DNA of 7,331 bases, from positions 1 through 7,331 of the forward strand of contig JAJYKI010000034.1 in NCBI GenBank assembly GCA_021788675.1. The letters run 5' to 3'. This DNA is from a bacterium. Its GTDB lineage: Bacteria > Patescibacteriota > Saccharimonadia > Saccharimonadales > UBA4665. Below the pieces are notes generated by a model. It did no database searches. It was not told the DNA's origin and saw nothing but the letters and a program-made list of their open reading frames with translations. Below are positions 1-6,081 of the stretch, one piece after another. Position 1 is the first letter of the stretch, and each line of letters opens with the position of its first letter. A program made the position numbers and the translations under genes.

Positions 1-105
1 GGCTACATACGCTTCTCTAGTCTCTTCGCTCGGAAAATACGTGTACGGTGTAATGTTACTTCTTATTTGATCTAAAACACTAAACGCTTCATTAGAATGT
101 GCCAT
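1..105 (-). CDS. Unrecognised protein, N-terminal 35 residues only (gene continues beyond left edge)
   Basis: This reading frame starts with ATG at 105-103 and stays open to base 1, giving exactly 35 codons. The peptide begins MAHSNEAFSVLDQIRSN and ends near PSEETREAYVA. The start is well supported by an AAAGGAGA ribosome-binding site 7 bases upstream. The start lies 25 bases after the stop of the VWA-domain gene on the same strand, and no promoter is visible in that gap, so the two genes are probably co-transcribed. The visible part has no signal peptide or membrane segment and looks soluble, with a first helix followed by a Pro/Tyr-containing stretch. I do not recognise the family, and 35 residues are too few to assign a role. 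The operon position suggests, as inference only, a link to the membrane VWA protein. Confidence 0.8.
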   Translation of the reverse strand, partial: MAHSNEAFSVLDQIRSNITPYTYFPSEETREAYVA

Positions 106-111
106 ATAAAT

Positions 112-119
112 TCTCCTTT
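112..119 (-). promoter_or_regulatory. Strong Shine-Dalgarno site of the left-edge partial gene
   Basis: The minus strand reads AAAGGAGA here, with the AGGAG core at 117-113 and a 7-base spacer to the ATG at 105. It is the best ribosome-binding site in the window. It fixes the start of a gene too short in this window to be called by length alone. Confidence 0.85.
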
Positions 120-130
120 ATCGTGTTCTC

Positions 131-1180
131 TTATACATACTTTTTAAAACGCTGCATGCCGTCCTTAATGAATCCGGCCGCACCCAACAAAATACCGGGA
201 ATATAGGCTGGATACCAAGGCTTGCTAATAGGTGTCTTGTCTGCTTGACTAACTATTCTTCCGATTTCATGACTGATTTGATTGGCATTGTTTACACGAA
301 ATACATCCTGCTGATTCATATCAGCGAAACTAGTATATTTAGGTGCGGCCGAATATGGTGATGCACCGACGCTATCAATATATTGGCTGTTTTTAGATCC
401 AACAACAATAACTTCAGTATGAATACCCTTTTTATCTAAATAATTAGCTTCGGCAGCTATCGATTGTGGACTGTCTTCAACTAGACCATCAGATATGATT
501 ATTTCCGTATCGTGAGAACTTATAGCGTGAGAGCCTTCGAGTGCATTGGCGCCAGCAATCATGGCCGGCACTAGATTAGCGCCATATGGGTTAACCAATC
601 CGGGGGTAACGTTCATTTTAATTGTCTTTGGATCGAAACTTATTAATGGCTGTGACAAATTATCGTTTACGCCAAACTGTTCAACGGCCATCTTGCCCTG
701 ATAGCCACTGCCTATGATTCCATCAACTGCTAAATTAAAGCGTGATGGCCCTTGAGCTGTATCGTGAGTATAAATCATTGATCCGGCTGATTCTAAAACC
801 ACAGCGGTTTTAGACGATCCGCTAGATTCCGGGCTGTTATATTCAGGCTTACCAAGCAAGGCACCGACAAACAAACCAACCCCTGCAGCTATTAATAATC
901 TTGATCCGATGCGATACCAACGATCATACAATTTCGAAGAGCCATCGGTAACTGACTCAACATCAATAACTGCCTTACGAACTGCGCCAGGATTTGCTGC
1001 TTCGTGCGCTAAACCAGATTGACGATCAGGGTTAAACCTCCACCACTCAAAAGCTATGTAAGCACCAGCCACTGCAACGGAAGCAGCCAACCCAACCGGA
1101 TTGGCTATGTGCTCAGGCAAATGATTAATTGACTGAGTAACAAAATCTAGTGTCTGGGATGATTGAGCCATATTATACAT
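131..1180 (-). CDS. Membrane-anchored VWA-domain protein with degenerate MIDAS (Bat-like topology)
   Basis: The protein has 349 residues. It has two hydrophobic segments near the N-terminus (about 27-46 and 92-110), a VWA-type Rossmann domain (about 124-312) and a short hydrophobic C-terminal segment (about 325-338) followed by a basic tail. This resembles BatA/BatB-type proteins, which hold a VWA domain next to the membrane. The VWA call rests on a strand ending VVLESAGSM (127-135), GANL (200-203) and the strand EIIISDG (226-232). The metal-ion site is degraded: canonical DxSxS is ExAxS (E130, A132, S134) and the usual Thr is A201, while D231 is kept. The ATG at 1180 is preferred because CAGGTCAGG lies 10 bases upstream; M4 is 19 bases from it. 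A near-consensus promoter precedes the gene and an unrecognised gene follows 25 bases after its TAA stop. There are no cysteines. The ligand is unknown. No MoxR ATPase is visible in the window. Confidence 0.8.
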   Translation of the reverse strand: MYNMAQSSQTLDFVTQSINHLPEHIANPVGLAASVAVAGAYIAFEWWRFNPDRQSGLAHEAANPGAVRKAVIDVESVTDGSSKLYDRWYRIGSRLLIAAGVGLFVGALLGKPEYNSPESSGSSKTAVVLESAGSMIYTHDTAQGPSRFNLAVDGIIGSGYQGKMAVEQFGVNDNLSQPLISFDPKTIKMNVTPGLVNPYGANLVPAMIAGANALEGSHAISSHDTEIIISDGLVEDSPQSIAAEANYLDKKGIHTEVIVVGSKNSQYIDSVGASPYSAAPKYTSFADMNQQDVFRVNNANQISHEIGRIVSQADKTPISKPWYPAYIPGILLGAAGFIKDGMQRFKKYV

Positions 1181-1190
1181 ATATTAAAAA

Positions 1191-1199
1191 CCTGACCTG
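1191..1199 (-). promoter_or_regulatory. Ribosome-binding site of the VWA gene
   Basis: The minus strand reads CAGGTCAGG. The downstream AGG ends 10 bases before the ATG at 1180 and 19 bases before the next in-frame ATG (M4 at 1171). This decides for the upstream start. Confidence 0.6.
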
Positions 1200-1212
1200 A
1201 ATAGTTGTTTAT

Positions 1213-1241
1213 ATACTATCCTATTAGTGAGTTTTTGTCAA
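1213..1241 (-). promoter_or_regulatory. Sigma-70-type promoter for the VWA operon
   Basis: On the minus strand, a perfect TTGACA (-35, at 1241-1236) is followed after exactly 17 bases by TAGTAT (-10, at 1218-1213). Transcription would start near 1206. That leaves a 5' untranslated region of about 26 bases that holds the CAGGTCAGG ribosome-binding site. Box match, spacing and position ahead of a well-defined start all agree. Confidence 0.8.
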
Positions 1242-1263
1242 TTTGCTTATAGAGTAATTTCTA

Positions 1264-1291
1264 TTTAAAACGTTTATGCTTGTGATATAAT
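1264..1291 (+). promoter_or_regulatory. Extended -10 promoter for the small helical-repeat gene
   Basis: A perfect TATAAT lies at 1286-1291, preceded by TG at 1283-1284, which gives the TGnTATAAT extended -10 form. The best -35 is TTTAAA at 1264-1269 (4 of 6 matches) with a 16-base spacer. An extended -10 often compensates for a weak -35. Start of transcription is expected near 1298, about 20 bases before the ATG. It fires away from the VWA promoter. Confidence 0.65.
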
Positions 1292-1307
1292 TTTATTTAA
1301 TTTAATT

Positions 1308-1311
1308 GGGG
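1308..1311 (+). promoter_or_regulatory. Short GGGG ribosome-binding site
   Basis: GGGG lies 6 bases upstream of ATG 1318. It favours this ATG over the TTG at 1306, which would be 4 codons longer but would place the G tract inside the coding region with no other site upstream. Confidence 0.5.
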
Positions 1312-1317
1312 TTTCCA

Positions 1318-1608
1318 ATGGACATCTATAACGAAGATAATCAACCCTCAAACACCAAGGATAATAATCAAGATATCATAAGATCTGTCAGGGATCGTTC
1401 AATTGAAGCTTTAGTGCCTTTATTAGATGAGCTAGAAGACACACCGGAGCGTAAATTTGGAATAGTATTAACAGCCGTCCGTTCAATTGATAAACCAGAA
1501 TTACTGGAAAAAGCACTAAATTATGCCCAGCAAATCGAAGATAAAACCGAAAAGGCTCAGGCCCTGATTGACATTGCTAATGAAGCAACGGTTCGTCTCC
1601 AATCATGA
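1318..1608 (+). CDS. Small helical-repeat protein (96 residues), unknown function
   Basis: The start is taken at ATG 1318, because GGGG lies 6 bases before it and an extended -10 promoter lies about 27 bases before it. A TTG at 1306 is possible but would absorb the ribosome-binding site. The first 20 or so residues are polar, Asn/Asp-rich and probably disordered. The rest looks fully helical, with two related units: one around ELEDTPERKFGIVLTAV, the other around QIEDKTEKAQALIDIAN. They share the pattern of two acidic residues, a basic pair, then an alternating aliphatic/Ala helix, as in short HEAT- or TPR-like helical repeats, which usually bind proteins. It has no membrane segment, no signal peptide and no cysteine. 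It is the only plus-strand gene in the window, transcribed alone and divergently from the VWA gene. I do not recognise a named family. Confidence 0.75.
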   Translation: MDIYNEDNQPSNTKDNNQDIIRSVRDRSIEALVPLLDELEDTPERKFGIVLTAVRSIDKPELLEKALNYAQQIEDKTEKAQALIDIANEATVRLQS

Positions 1609-1619
1609 ACTCCTCTAAT

Positions 1620-4600
1620 TTAATGACTGCTCTGCCAGAGCTTTAAACCCTTGCGCATTCTATCACTGTTCGTGATTTCTATAGAACCATCGGGTTCCCA
1701 CTCAACATCAACGCCAAGCACCCACAACATCCGATTAATCTGTCTTACAGTTTCTGTATTCAATTGACCCATTGAGACACTAACATAAGGCAGAGCCGTC
1801 GCATCGTCAGTAGAAGTAGAGATATATGGTTGATAAATCTGTAATGTCTGATTTAAACCGCTTTCTATGGCAGAAACTGTTTCAGACCATTTACTTTGGT
1901 CACTAAAATCAAACGGTTTCAGATTAAAGTCCGTGGTTCTTAGCTTGTCGTTTGACCCAAAGCCATCGTTCCATTGTGATGCCGGAGCCCCACCATCTTT
2001 AAATAATTTTGCTACGGCTCGTCTGGCGGAAGTATTAATTTCACTGCTTCGCCCCAGCCAAGCTATTGGTCGTCGAGTCAAAGCACCGCTTCTTACAGAC
2101 TTAATCATGCGGCCCAATTCCACATCCTCCGCTAAATTAGCATTGCCGTCGTACCCTCCGATCGACATATACATCTTCGGACGAAAAGCAAAATTTGCTC
2201 CCGACGAGCCGATTGAATTTTGGCTCTTTCGGATATAAATCTCAAGCATTTGCATAAATCTAGTTCCGACCAGGATTTCCGGATGTGCTTTATAGGCATT
2301 GTTGTCCCAATCAATAAAACCAAGAAAGGCGTCCGTATTTGGTTCGGCTTTGGCGCGATTAATTATCGTCTTAACATACTGAGGGTGAATATAATTAGTG
2401 TCCGCATCATTAGAGACCAGCATCATCTCGCCCATATTCAATCCACGATTCGATAAGTCTACAATAACCGAATCTGTAGCAAGCTTACGAATATGTCCTA
2501 TTATAGCTTCCTTATTTGATAGCTCGCGCACAACTAAGCGAACGTTGATTTCCTTATGTTCTCTTTGAAAACGACGAACTTCAGCAACGGTTTTATCCCG
2601 GCGTTGATTTTCGGGATAATTAGCAAACACTACTATTTCGAAATCATCAGACGTAACGCCATCCTGATTAAGATATGAGGATAGGGTCCGATATATATTT
2701 TTACCTTCTTGATGAGCTGCCGCAGGTATGATAAAAACCGCTTTTGGATTGTCTGCTTTTGGCTGATTTTTTAGACTTCTGGCCATCTTACTGATTTCCC
2801 GTCTATAGCTTGGCGTAAATGACGACAGATAACGATTCTTTACGACACCTATGGCTACGTCTCCATCAGGATTATCCGCTAATTCCGGAGCAAAAGGCAA
2901 CATGCGAAGTCTCTGCTGTCTTGTTTCATTGCCTAGAGTTGGAATAATTTCCCGTCTGACATTGTATGGAAGCGCGGCAGTATTATAAGGCAAATACTGT
3001 GAGTAATAATTACCGCTGTAGTCTGGTAGCCTAGTTTCAAGGTCTTCCATGCCACTTCTGGGAGCAATGGGAAATACAGGCGTAACTTCTATGACGGGCT
3101 TTTTAATAATGCGAGTGATTATCCTCTCGCCATTCGTATGAACAACATGGTGAACGGGAGTGTTTATTGTTTCAGTTATAGTTTTAGACTGATTACTTCC
3201 TACGACAGTACTTAAAACATTAACGTTTGTACCCTGCGGACCCTGACTAGTAACCTGAACTACTTCAGCGTATCCCCCACTAAATTGTGCATGACCGTCC
3301 TGATTATAAAATACACTTTGCAGAGCTTGGTCGTGAGCATTTATGACAGCATTGCCGGAACTATTTATAGGTATAAGCATTACATGATTTTGAGTATCGC
3401 GACTAAGGGAAACTGCCAAAAATAGTTGATGATTATTGATAAGTTGCTGATAATTTACCGACTGCGTTCCTTCAAATGAACCATTAGGTGTCATATGGGA
3501 AACATTTAAAACGAAATTACCGGAACTATCTATGCCACTATTATTATTGCCACCCCACCAGGTAGCAAGTTCGTTCTTATCGGGGTAGGGTGTATTATTG
3601 TCATACCAAATTTGACGATGAATAGATGTAAATTTGTTAGGGTGAGTATTTATATACTCACTAGCACTAACTTGAACGGTACTGTGATGTATTGACGTCT
3701 CAACATGCGATTGCTGAAAAATCTCTTTTGAAGTCAGTAATGAATATCCTTGATTATGCAGCTGGCGAACCGTTAGTAGATTTAACGAACCATTTTTATT
3801 AAAACCAACTTGATTAACGATAACTTTTCCACTTGGATCAACCAGCTCCTTAATTCCATGACCAGCACTTATTAAGTGAAATCCAGAAGGCAAATCTAGT
3901 GCGCCATTTCCATTATGATAGTTACTATGAGCAAAACTAGTAAACGTATTCTTGTCAATTAATAATCCATGCCCCCTAATTAGCCCGGCAAGTTCGGTCT
4001 GGGCACTATATCCTAAACCGTTTGATTCAATTACGCCCTGTACACTTGACTCTATACCGGCGGTGGCTTCTTGAACTAAAGTACCGATACCACTACCAAC
4101 AACCGCACCCACCACAAATGATCCCAGCACTCTCTGGTTCCTATACCTCTTAAAAGCAGCGTCCTTATGATTTATGTCTTCCTGGATTAAACGCTCGACT
4201 TCCTGGCTGTTGGTATCGATTATTTCTTGTAGCGGACGTCTTACAAGGCCTAATTCACCCAATCGCTCATCACTTAAATTATCGATTACTCTTTCTAAAA
4301 GTATCTTAAGTTTAGCTAAAGCCACGTCTAGTTCGAATCTTTGTTGTTCGACACTAAATGTACTGTCGTAGCTAATAAAATCTGCACCCATACTATCAGA
4401 CATAGAAATTCTAGTTTGAGCCTCTGTGACCGAACCAAGAGACCTGACAATACTACCTAGACCACCATCGGTATCTAGTTCTTGCATGGAATTATCCAAT
4501 AATTCAATAAGCTGATTGGCAGATACCGTTGCATAACGAGTTGCTTCCAATTTTTGACGACGCTTAGCGTTATCTAGGCTAATCTCTCCGCCCTCTGCCA

Positions 4601-5618
4601 TTTGCCTTGAATGATGCCGACGCTCCTGTTTTAAGCGAAAAACTTCTTTGGAACCAGCTATTGCACCCGTACCGATGCCCAAAGTGCCGGTGATGGCCAT
4701 TGCCGTTGCTAGACGGCGAGTACTGTATTTTGTAGCCGCCATAACAATACCTGCCACAGACGCTACCGTTGCTTCATTAACTAAACGAAGTCCGGGTACC
4801 TGAACTACCCTATCGATTAGTCGATCTGTTAATTCGTGGCTAGAAACTGTCCTAACGCCAGATCTAACATCAGCAACCCTAAGGCTTAGCGCGGTTTCAA
4901 TTGCATCAATTCCTACCCCGTGCTCATAAGCAGCCCTAGCATTACTAGCAACTTCAATAATATTATCTACATAAAGTAACCCCTTATTACGATTTTGGGA
5001 TATTTCTTTTTGCCGGATCCCAAATCTCGCTAAAAGTCGATCTCGCTCAGTCTCTATTGCATCATAGTTAATTGTTCCTTTTGCAAAATCTACAATTAGT
5101 GAATTTAATTCAGTCTTTAGGTCTGCACCCCCCGTGATATCTTGTGCGTCAAGATTATTTTCTCCTACATGTAAAAGATTGTAGTCTGACGTCAGTCGTT
5201 TCACGATAGCAACTCTGGTATCCTCGTGCTGCTGATATGTTCCGTTGCTAACTGCATAAATATTACCGGATTTTATTATTTCGTCTCGACTTCGGTTTAT
5301 GGCTTTCTGTCTCACGTAATCTCGAACCACATTGCCATACCAAATTTTTTTAACAAAGCCTTTTACGCCAGTATCGGCAGTTTTTTCACGAACATACTCA
5401 TCGGCCGCATCATGCGACCTAGCGACGACTTCACTAGATAAATCACCAATTTGAATTGCCAGTTTTTTTTGCAATAATTCACTGGTTTCTAAACCATTTT
5501 CACTATTAATAGTCGCTGGTACACCATCATTATTAGGACTTAATATTACTAAATCTGTTTCTGGACGCATTGTCTTCATAGAACTAGGTTCTGGTTTAAG
5601 GTAAGTGCTTGCGGGCAT
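1620..5618 (-). CDS. Giant membrane-associated protein with C-terminal GT2-like (GT-A) glycosyltransferase domain
   Basis: The protein has 1332 residues. Residues 1-280 are charged and mainly helical. Hydrophobic Gly/Ala-rich segments lie at about 284-298, 303-322 and 497-515, separated by a charged helical stretch (about 324-496). Residues about 530-840 are rich in Asn, Ser, His, Gln and Thr, with few charges and beta-type composition. A GT-A/family 2 glycosyltransferase-like domain spans about 957-1200, followed by a helical tail. Evidence for the transferase is the strand-helix VFIIPAAAHQEGKN (961-974), a DxD motif in SNDADT (D1071, D1073; metal and nucleotide-sugar binding), FIDWD (1101-1105) and the catalytic-type acidic pair in LAEDVELG (E1164, D1165). 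QxxRW is absent. The ATG at 5618 is chosen because GAGAGA lies 7 bases upstream; M14 and M17 lack such a site. The gene is operonic with the 104-residue protein 11 bases upstream. There are no cysteines. Donor, acceptor and the side of the membrane are unknown. Confidence 0.85.
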   Translation of the reverse strand: MPASTYLKPEPSSMKTMRPETDLVILSPNNDGVPATINSENGLETSELLQKKLAIQIGDLSSEVVARSHDAADEYVREKTADTGVKGFVKKIWYGNVVRDYVRQKAINRSRDEIIKSGNIYAVSNGTYQQHEDTRVAIVKRLTSDYNLLHVGENNLDAQDITGGADLKTELNSLIVDFAKGTINYDAIETERDRLLARFGIRQKEISQNRNKGLLYVDNIIEVASNARAAYEHGVGIDAIETALSLRVADVRSGVRTVSSHELTDRLIDRVVQVPGLRLVNEATVASVAGIVMAATKYSTRRLATAMAITGTLGIGTGAIAGSKEVFRLKQERRHHSRQMAEGGEISLDNAKRRQKLEATRYATVSANQLIELLDNSMQELDTDGGLGSIVRSLGSVTEAQTRISMSDSMGADFISYDSTFSVEQQRFELDVALAKLKILLERVIDNLSDERLGELGLVRRPLQEIIDTNSQEVERLIQEDINHKDAAFKRYRNQRVLGSFVVGAVVGSGIGTLVQEATAGIESSVQGVIESNGLGYSAQTELAGLIRGHGLLIDKNTFTSFAHSNYHNGNGALDLPSGFHLISAGHGIKELVDPSGKVIVNQVGFNKNGSLNLLTVRQLHNQGYSLLTSKEIFQQSHVETSIHHSTVQVSASEYINTHPNKFTSIHRQIWYDNNTPYPDKNELATWWGGNNNSGIDSSGNFVLNVSHMTPNGSFEGTQSVNYQQLINNHQLFLAVSLSRDTQNHVMLIPINSSGNAVINAHDQALQSVFYNQDGHAQFSGGYAEVVQVTSQGPQGTNVNVLSTVVGSNQSKTITETINTPVHHVVHTNGERIITRIIKKPVIEVTPVFPIAPRSGMEDLETRLPDYSGNYYSQYLPYNTAALPYNVRREIIPTLGNETRQQRLRMLPFAPELADNPDGDVAIGVVKNRYLSSFTPSYRREISKMARSLKNQPKADNPKAVFIIPAAAHQEGKNIYRTLSSYLNQDGVTSDDFEIVVFANYPENQRRDKTVAEVRRFQREHKEINVRLVVRELSNKEAIIGHIRKLATDSVIVDLSNRGLNMGEMMLVSNDADTNYIHPQYVKTIINRAKAEPNTDAFLGFIDWDNNAYKAHPEILVGTRFMQMLEIYIRKSQNSIGSSGANFAFRPKMYMSIGGYDGNANLAEDVELGRMIKSVRSGALTRRPIAWLGRSSEINTSARRAVAKLFKDGGAPASQWNDGFGSNDKLRTTDFNLKPFDFSDQSKWSETVSAIESGLNQTLQIYQPYISTSTDDATALPYVSVSMGQLNTETVRQINRMLWVLGVDVEWEPDGSIEITNSDRMRKGLKLWQSSH

Positions 5619-5625
5619 TTTTACA

Positions 5626-5631
5626 TCTCTC
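5626..5631 (-). promoter_or_regulatory. Ribosome-binding site overlapping the upstream stop codon
   Basis: The minus strand reads GAGAGA, 7 bases before the ATG at 5618. Its first bases are the GA of the TGA stop of the preceding gene (5632-5630). This arrangement suggests translational coupling of the two genes and supports the upstream start for the large protein. Confidence 0.55.
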
Positions 5632-5944
5632 AGGCATTATAACCTAAATACAGGGAGCGAAACTCTACCATAGCATCAAGCGTAACCTGACGAAGATCAG
5701 AAATATTATGTTTGATAAAGTTTTGCATCTTTTGCTCATTTAGAGGCTGCTCTTTCGTAATAGACTCAAATTCAGGCAACGCTTTTTCTGGCAAAGATTC
5801 AATAACCCGCCGGTTAATCAATTTAGTTAATCTATCACCAAGATCAGCCACTAACTGCTCATGTACATCAGGATCTAATGCCGGCAATCCTTTATCTGCT
5901 AGCATCTGTTCAATAAAATCGTCTATGCTCTCGTAGTTGCTCAT
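5630..5944 (-). CDS. Small acidic all-helical protein, DUF5663-like
   Basis: This 104-residue protein has no membrane segment, signal peptide or cysteine. It is expected to form about three helices: 5-18 (SIDDFIEQMLADKG), a long amphipathic stretch about 23-62 with a Pro-interrupted second half, and about 68-97. The order of elements (an N-terminal helix ending Gly-Leu-Pro, then a helix with the DxLxxLINRRVIESLPE pattern, then an acidic tail) recalls DUF5663, a family of small proteins I associate with Patescibacteria. This assignment is from memory and unverified; no biochemical role is known to me. It is the first gene of a two-gene operon with the giant glycosyltransferase protein, and its TGA overlaps the next ribosome-binding site, so the two products may act together. 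A good promoter lies just upstream. Its own ribosome-binding site is weak: only an A-rich leader with AAAGAA about 13 bases away. Confidence 0.8.
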   Translation of the reverse strand: MSNYESIDDFIEQMLADKGLPALDPDVHEQLVADLGDRLTKLINRRVIESLPEKALPEFESITKEQPLNEQKMQNFIKHNISDLRQVTLDAMVEFRSLYLGYNA

Positions 5945-5968
5945 TATTATATATTTTATTCTTTTATC

Positions 5969-5997
5969 ATTATAAACTATTTTTATTGTTTTGTAAA
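5969..5997 (-). promoter_or_regulatory. Sigma-70-type promoter for the small protein-glycosyltransferase operon
   Basis: On the minus strand, TTTACA (-35, at 5997-5992, 5 of 6 matches) is followed after exactly 17 bases by a perfect TATAAT (-10, at 5974-5969). Transcription should start near 5962, leaving a leader of about 18 bases before ATG 5944 with no clear Shine-Dalgarno site. The promoter lies 85-113 bases after the kinase stop. The operon can therefore be transcribed independently of the kinase. Confidence 0.75.
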
Positions 5998-6008
5998 TTT
6001 ATTGCCGT

Positions 6009-6081
6009 TGAAACCTAGCATATTTTAACATTTATAAGGTTTATCTAGTTACTGAAACCTAGTTATTGCATATATTTTATG
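6009..6081. repeat. Imperfect duplicated motif in the spacer after the kinase gene
   Basis: TGAAACCTAG occurs at 6009-6018 and again at 6053-6062, 44 bases apart. Each copy is followed by a GCATAT-TTTA stretch, at once in the first copy and after an extra TTATT in the second. Between them, AGGTTT (6037-6042) is the inverse of the AAACCT in both copies, and CTAGTTACTG (6045-6054) is nearly repeated as CTAGTTATTG (6059-6068). It may be a regulatory element upstream of the operon promoter, or a decayed duplication. Confidence 0.55.

Noticed and set aside
1172..1177. TATAAT on the minus strand overlapping the VWA start codon
   Set aside because: No -35-like sequence at the right distance, and a much better promoter lies upstream.
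1629..1644. GCTCT-GCC-AGAGC hairpin followed by TTT as a terminator for the plus-strand gene
   Set aside because: The stem is only 5 base pairs and the T run is three bases, then AAACCC. It also lies inside the coding end of the opposite gene. Too weak to call.
1867..2238. Plus-strand open frame of 123 codons inside the giant gene
   Set aside because: It lies wholly opposite the conserved glycosyltransferase domain, has no ribosome-binding site or promoter, and its translation resembles no protein. It is a shadow frame.
2132..2456. Two further short frames (one on each strand) opposite or within the glycosyltransferase domain
   Set aside because: Both are antisense or out-of-frame copies of a coding region with clear catalytic motifs.
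5463..5470. Run of eight A on the coding strand in the giant gene as a programmed frameshift site
   Set aside because: The frame continues intact on both sides, and slippage would only give a short truncated product. Nothing else supports recoding.
6037..6060. AGGTTT/AAACCT hairpin as an intrinsic terminator of the kinase gene
   Set aside because: A 6-base stem with a 12-base loop and no following U tract on the minus strand. It is better explained as part of the duplicated motif.
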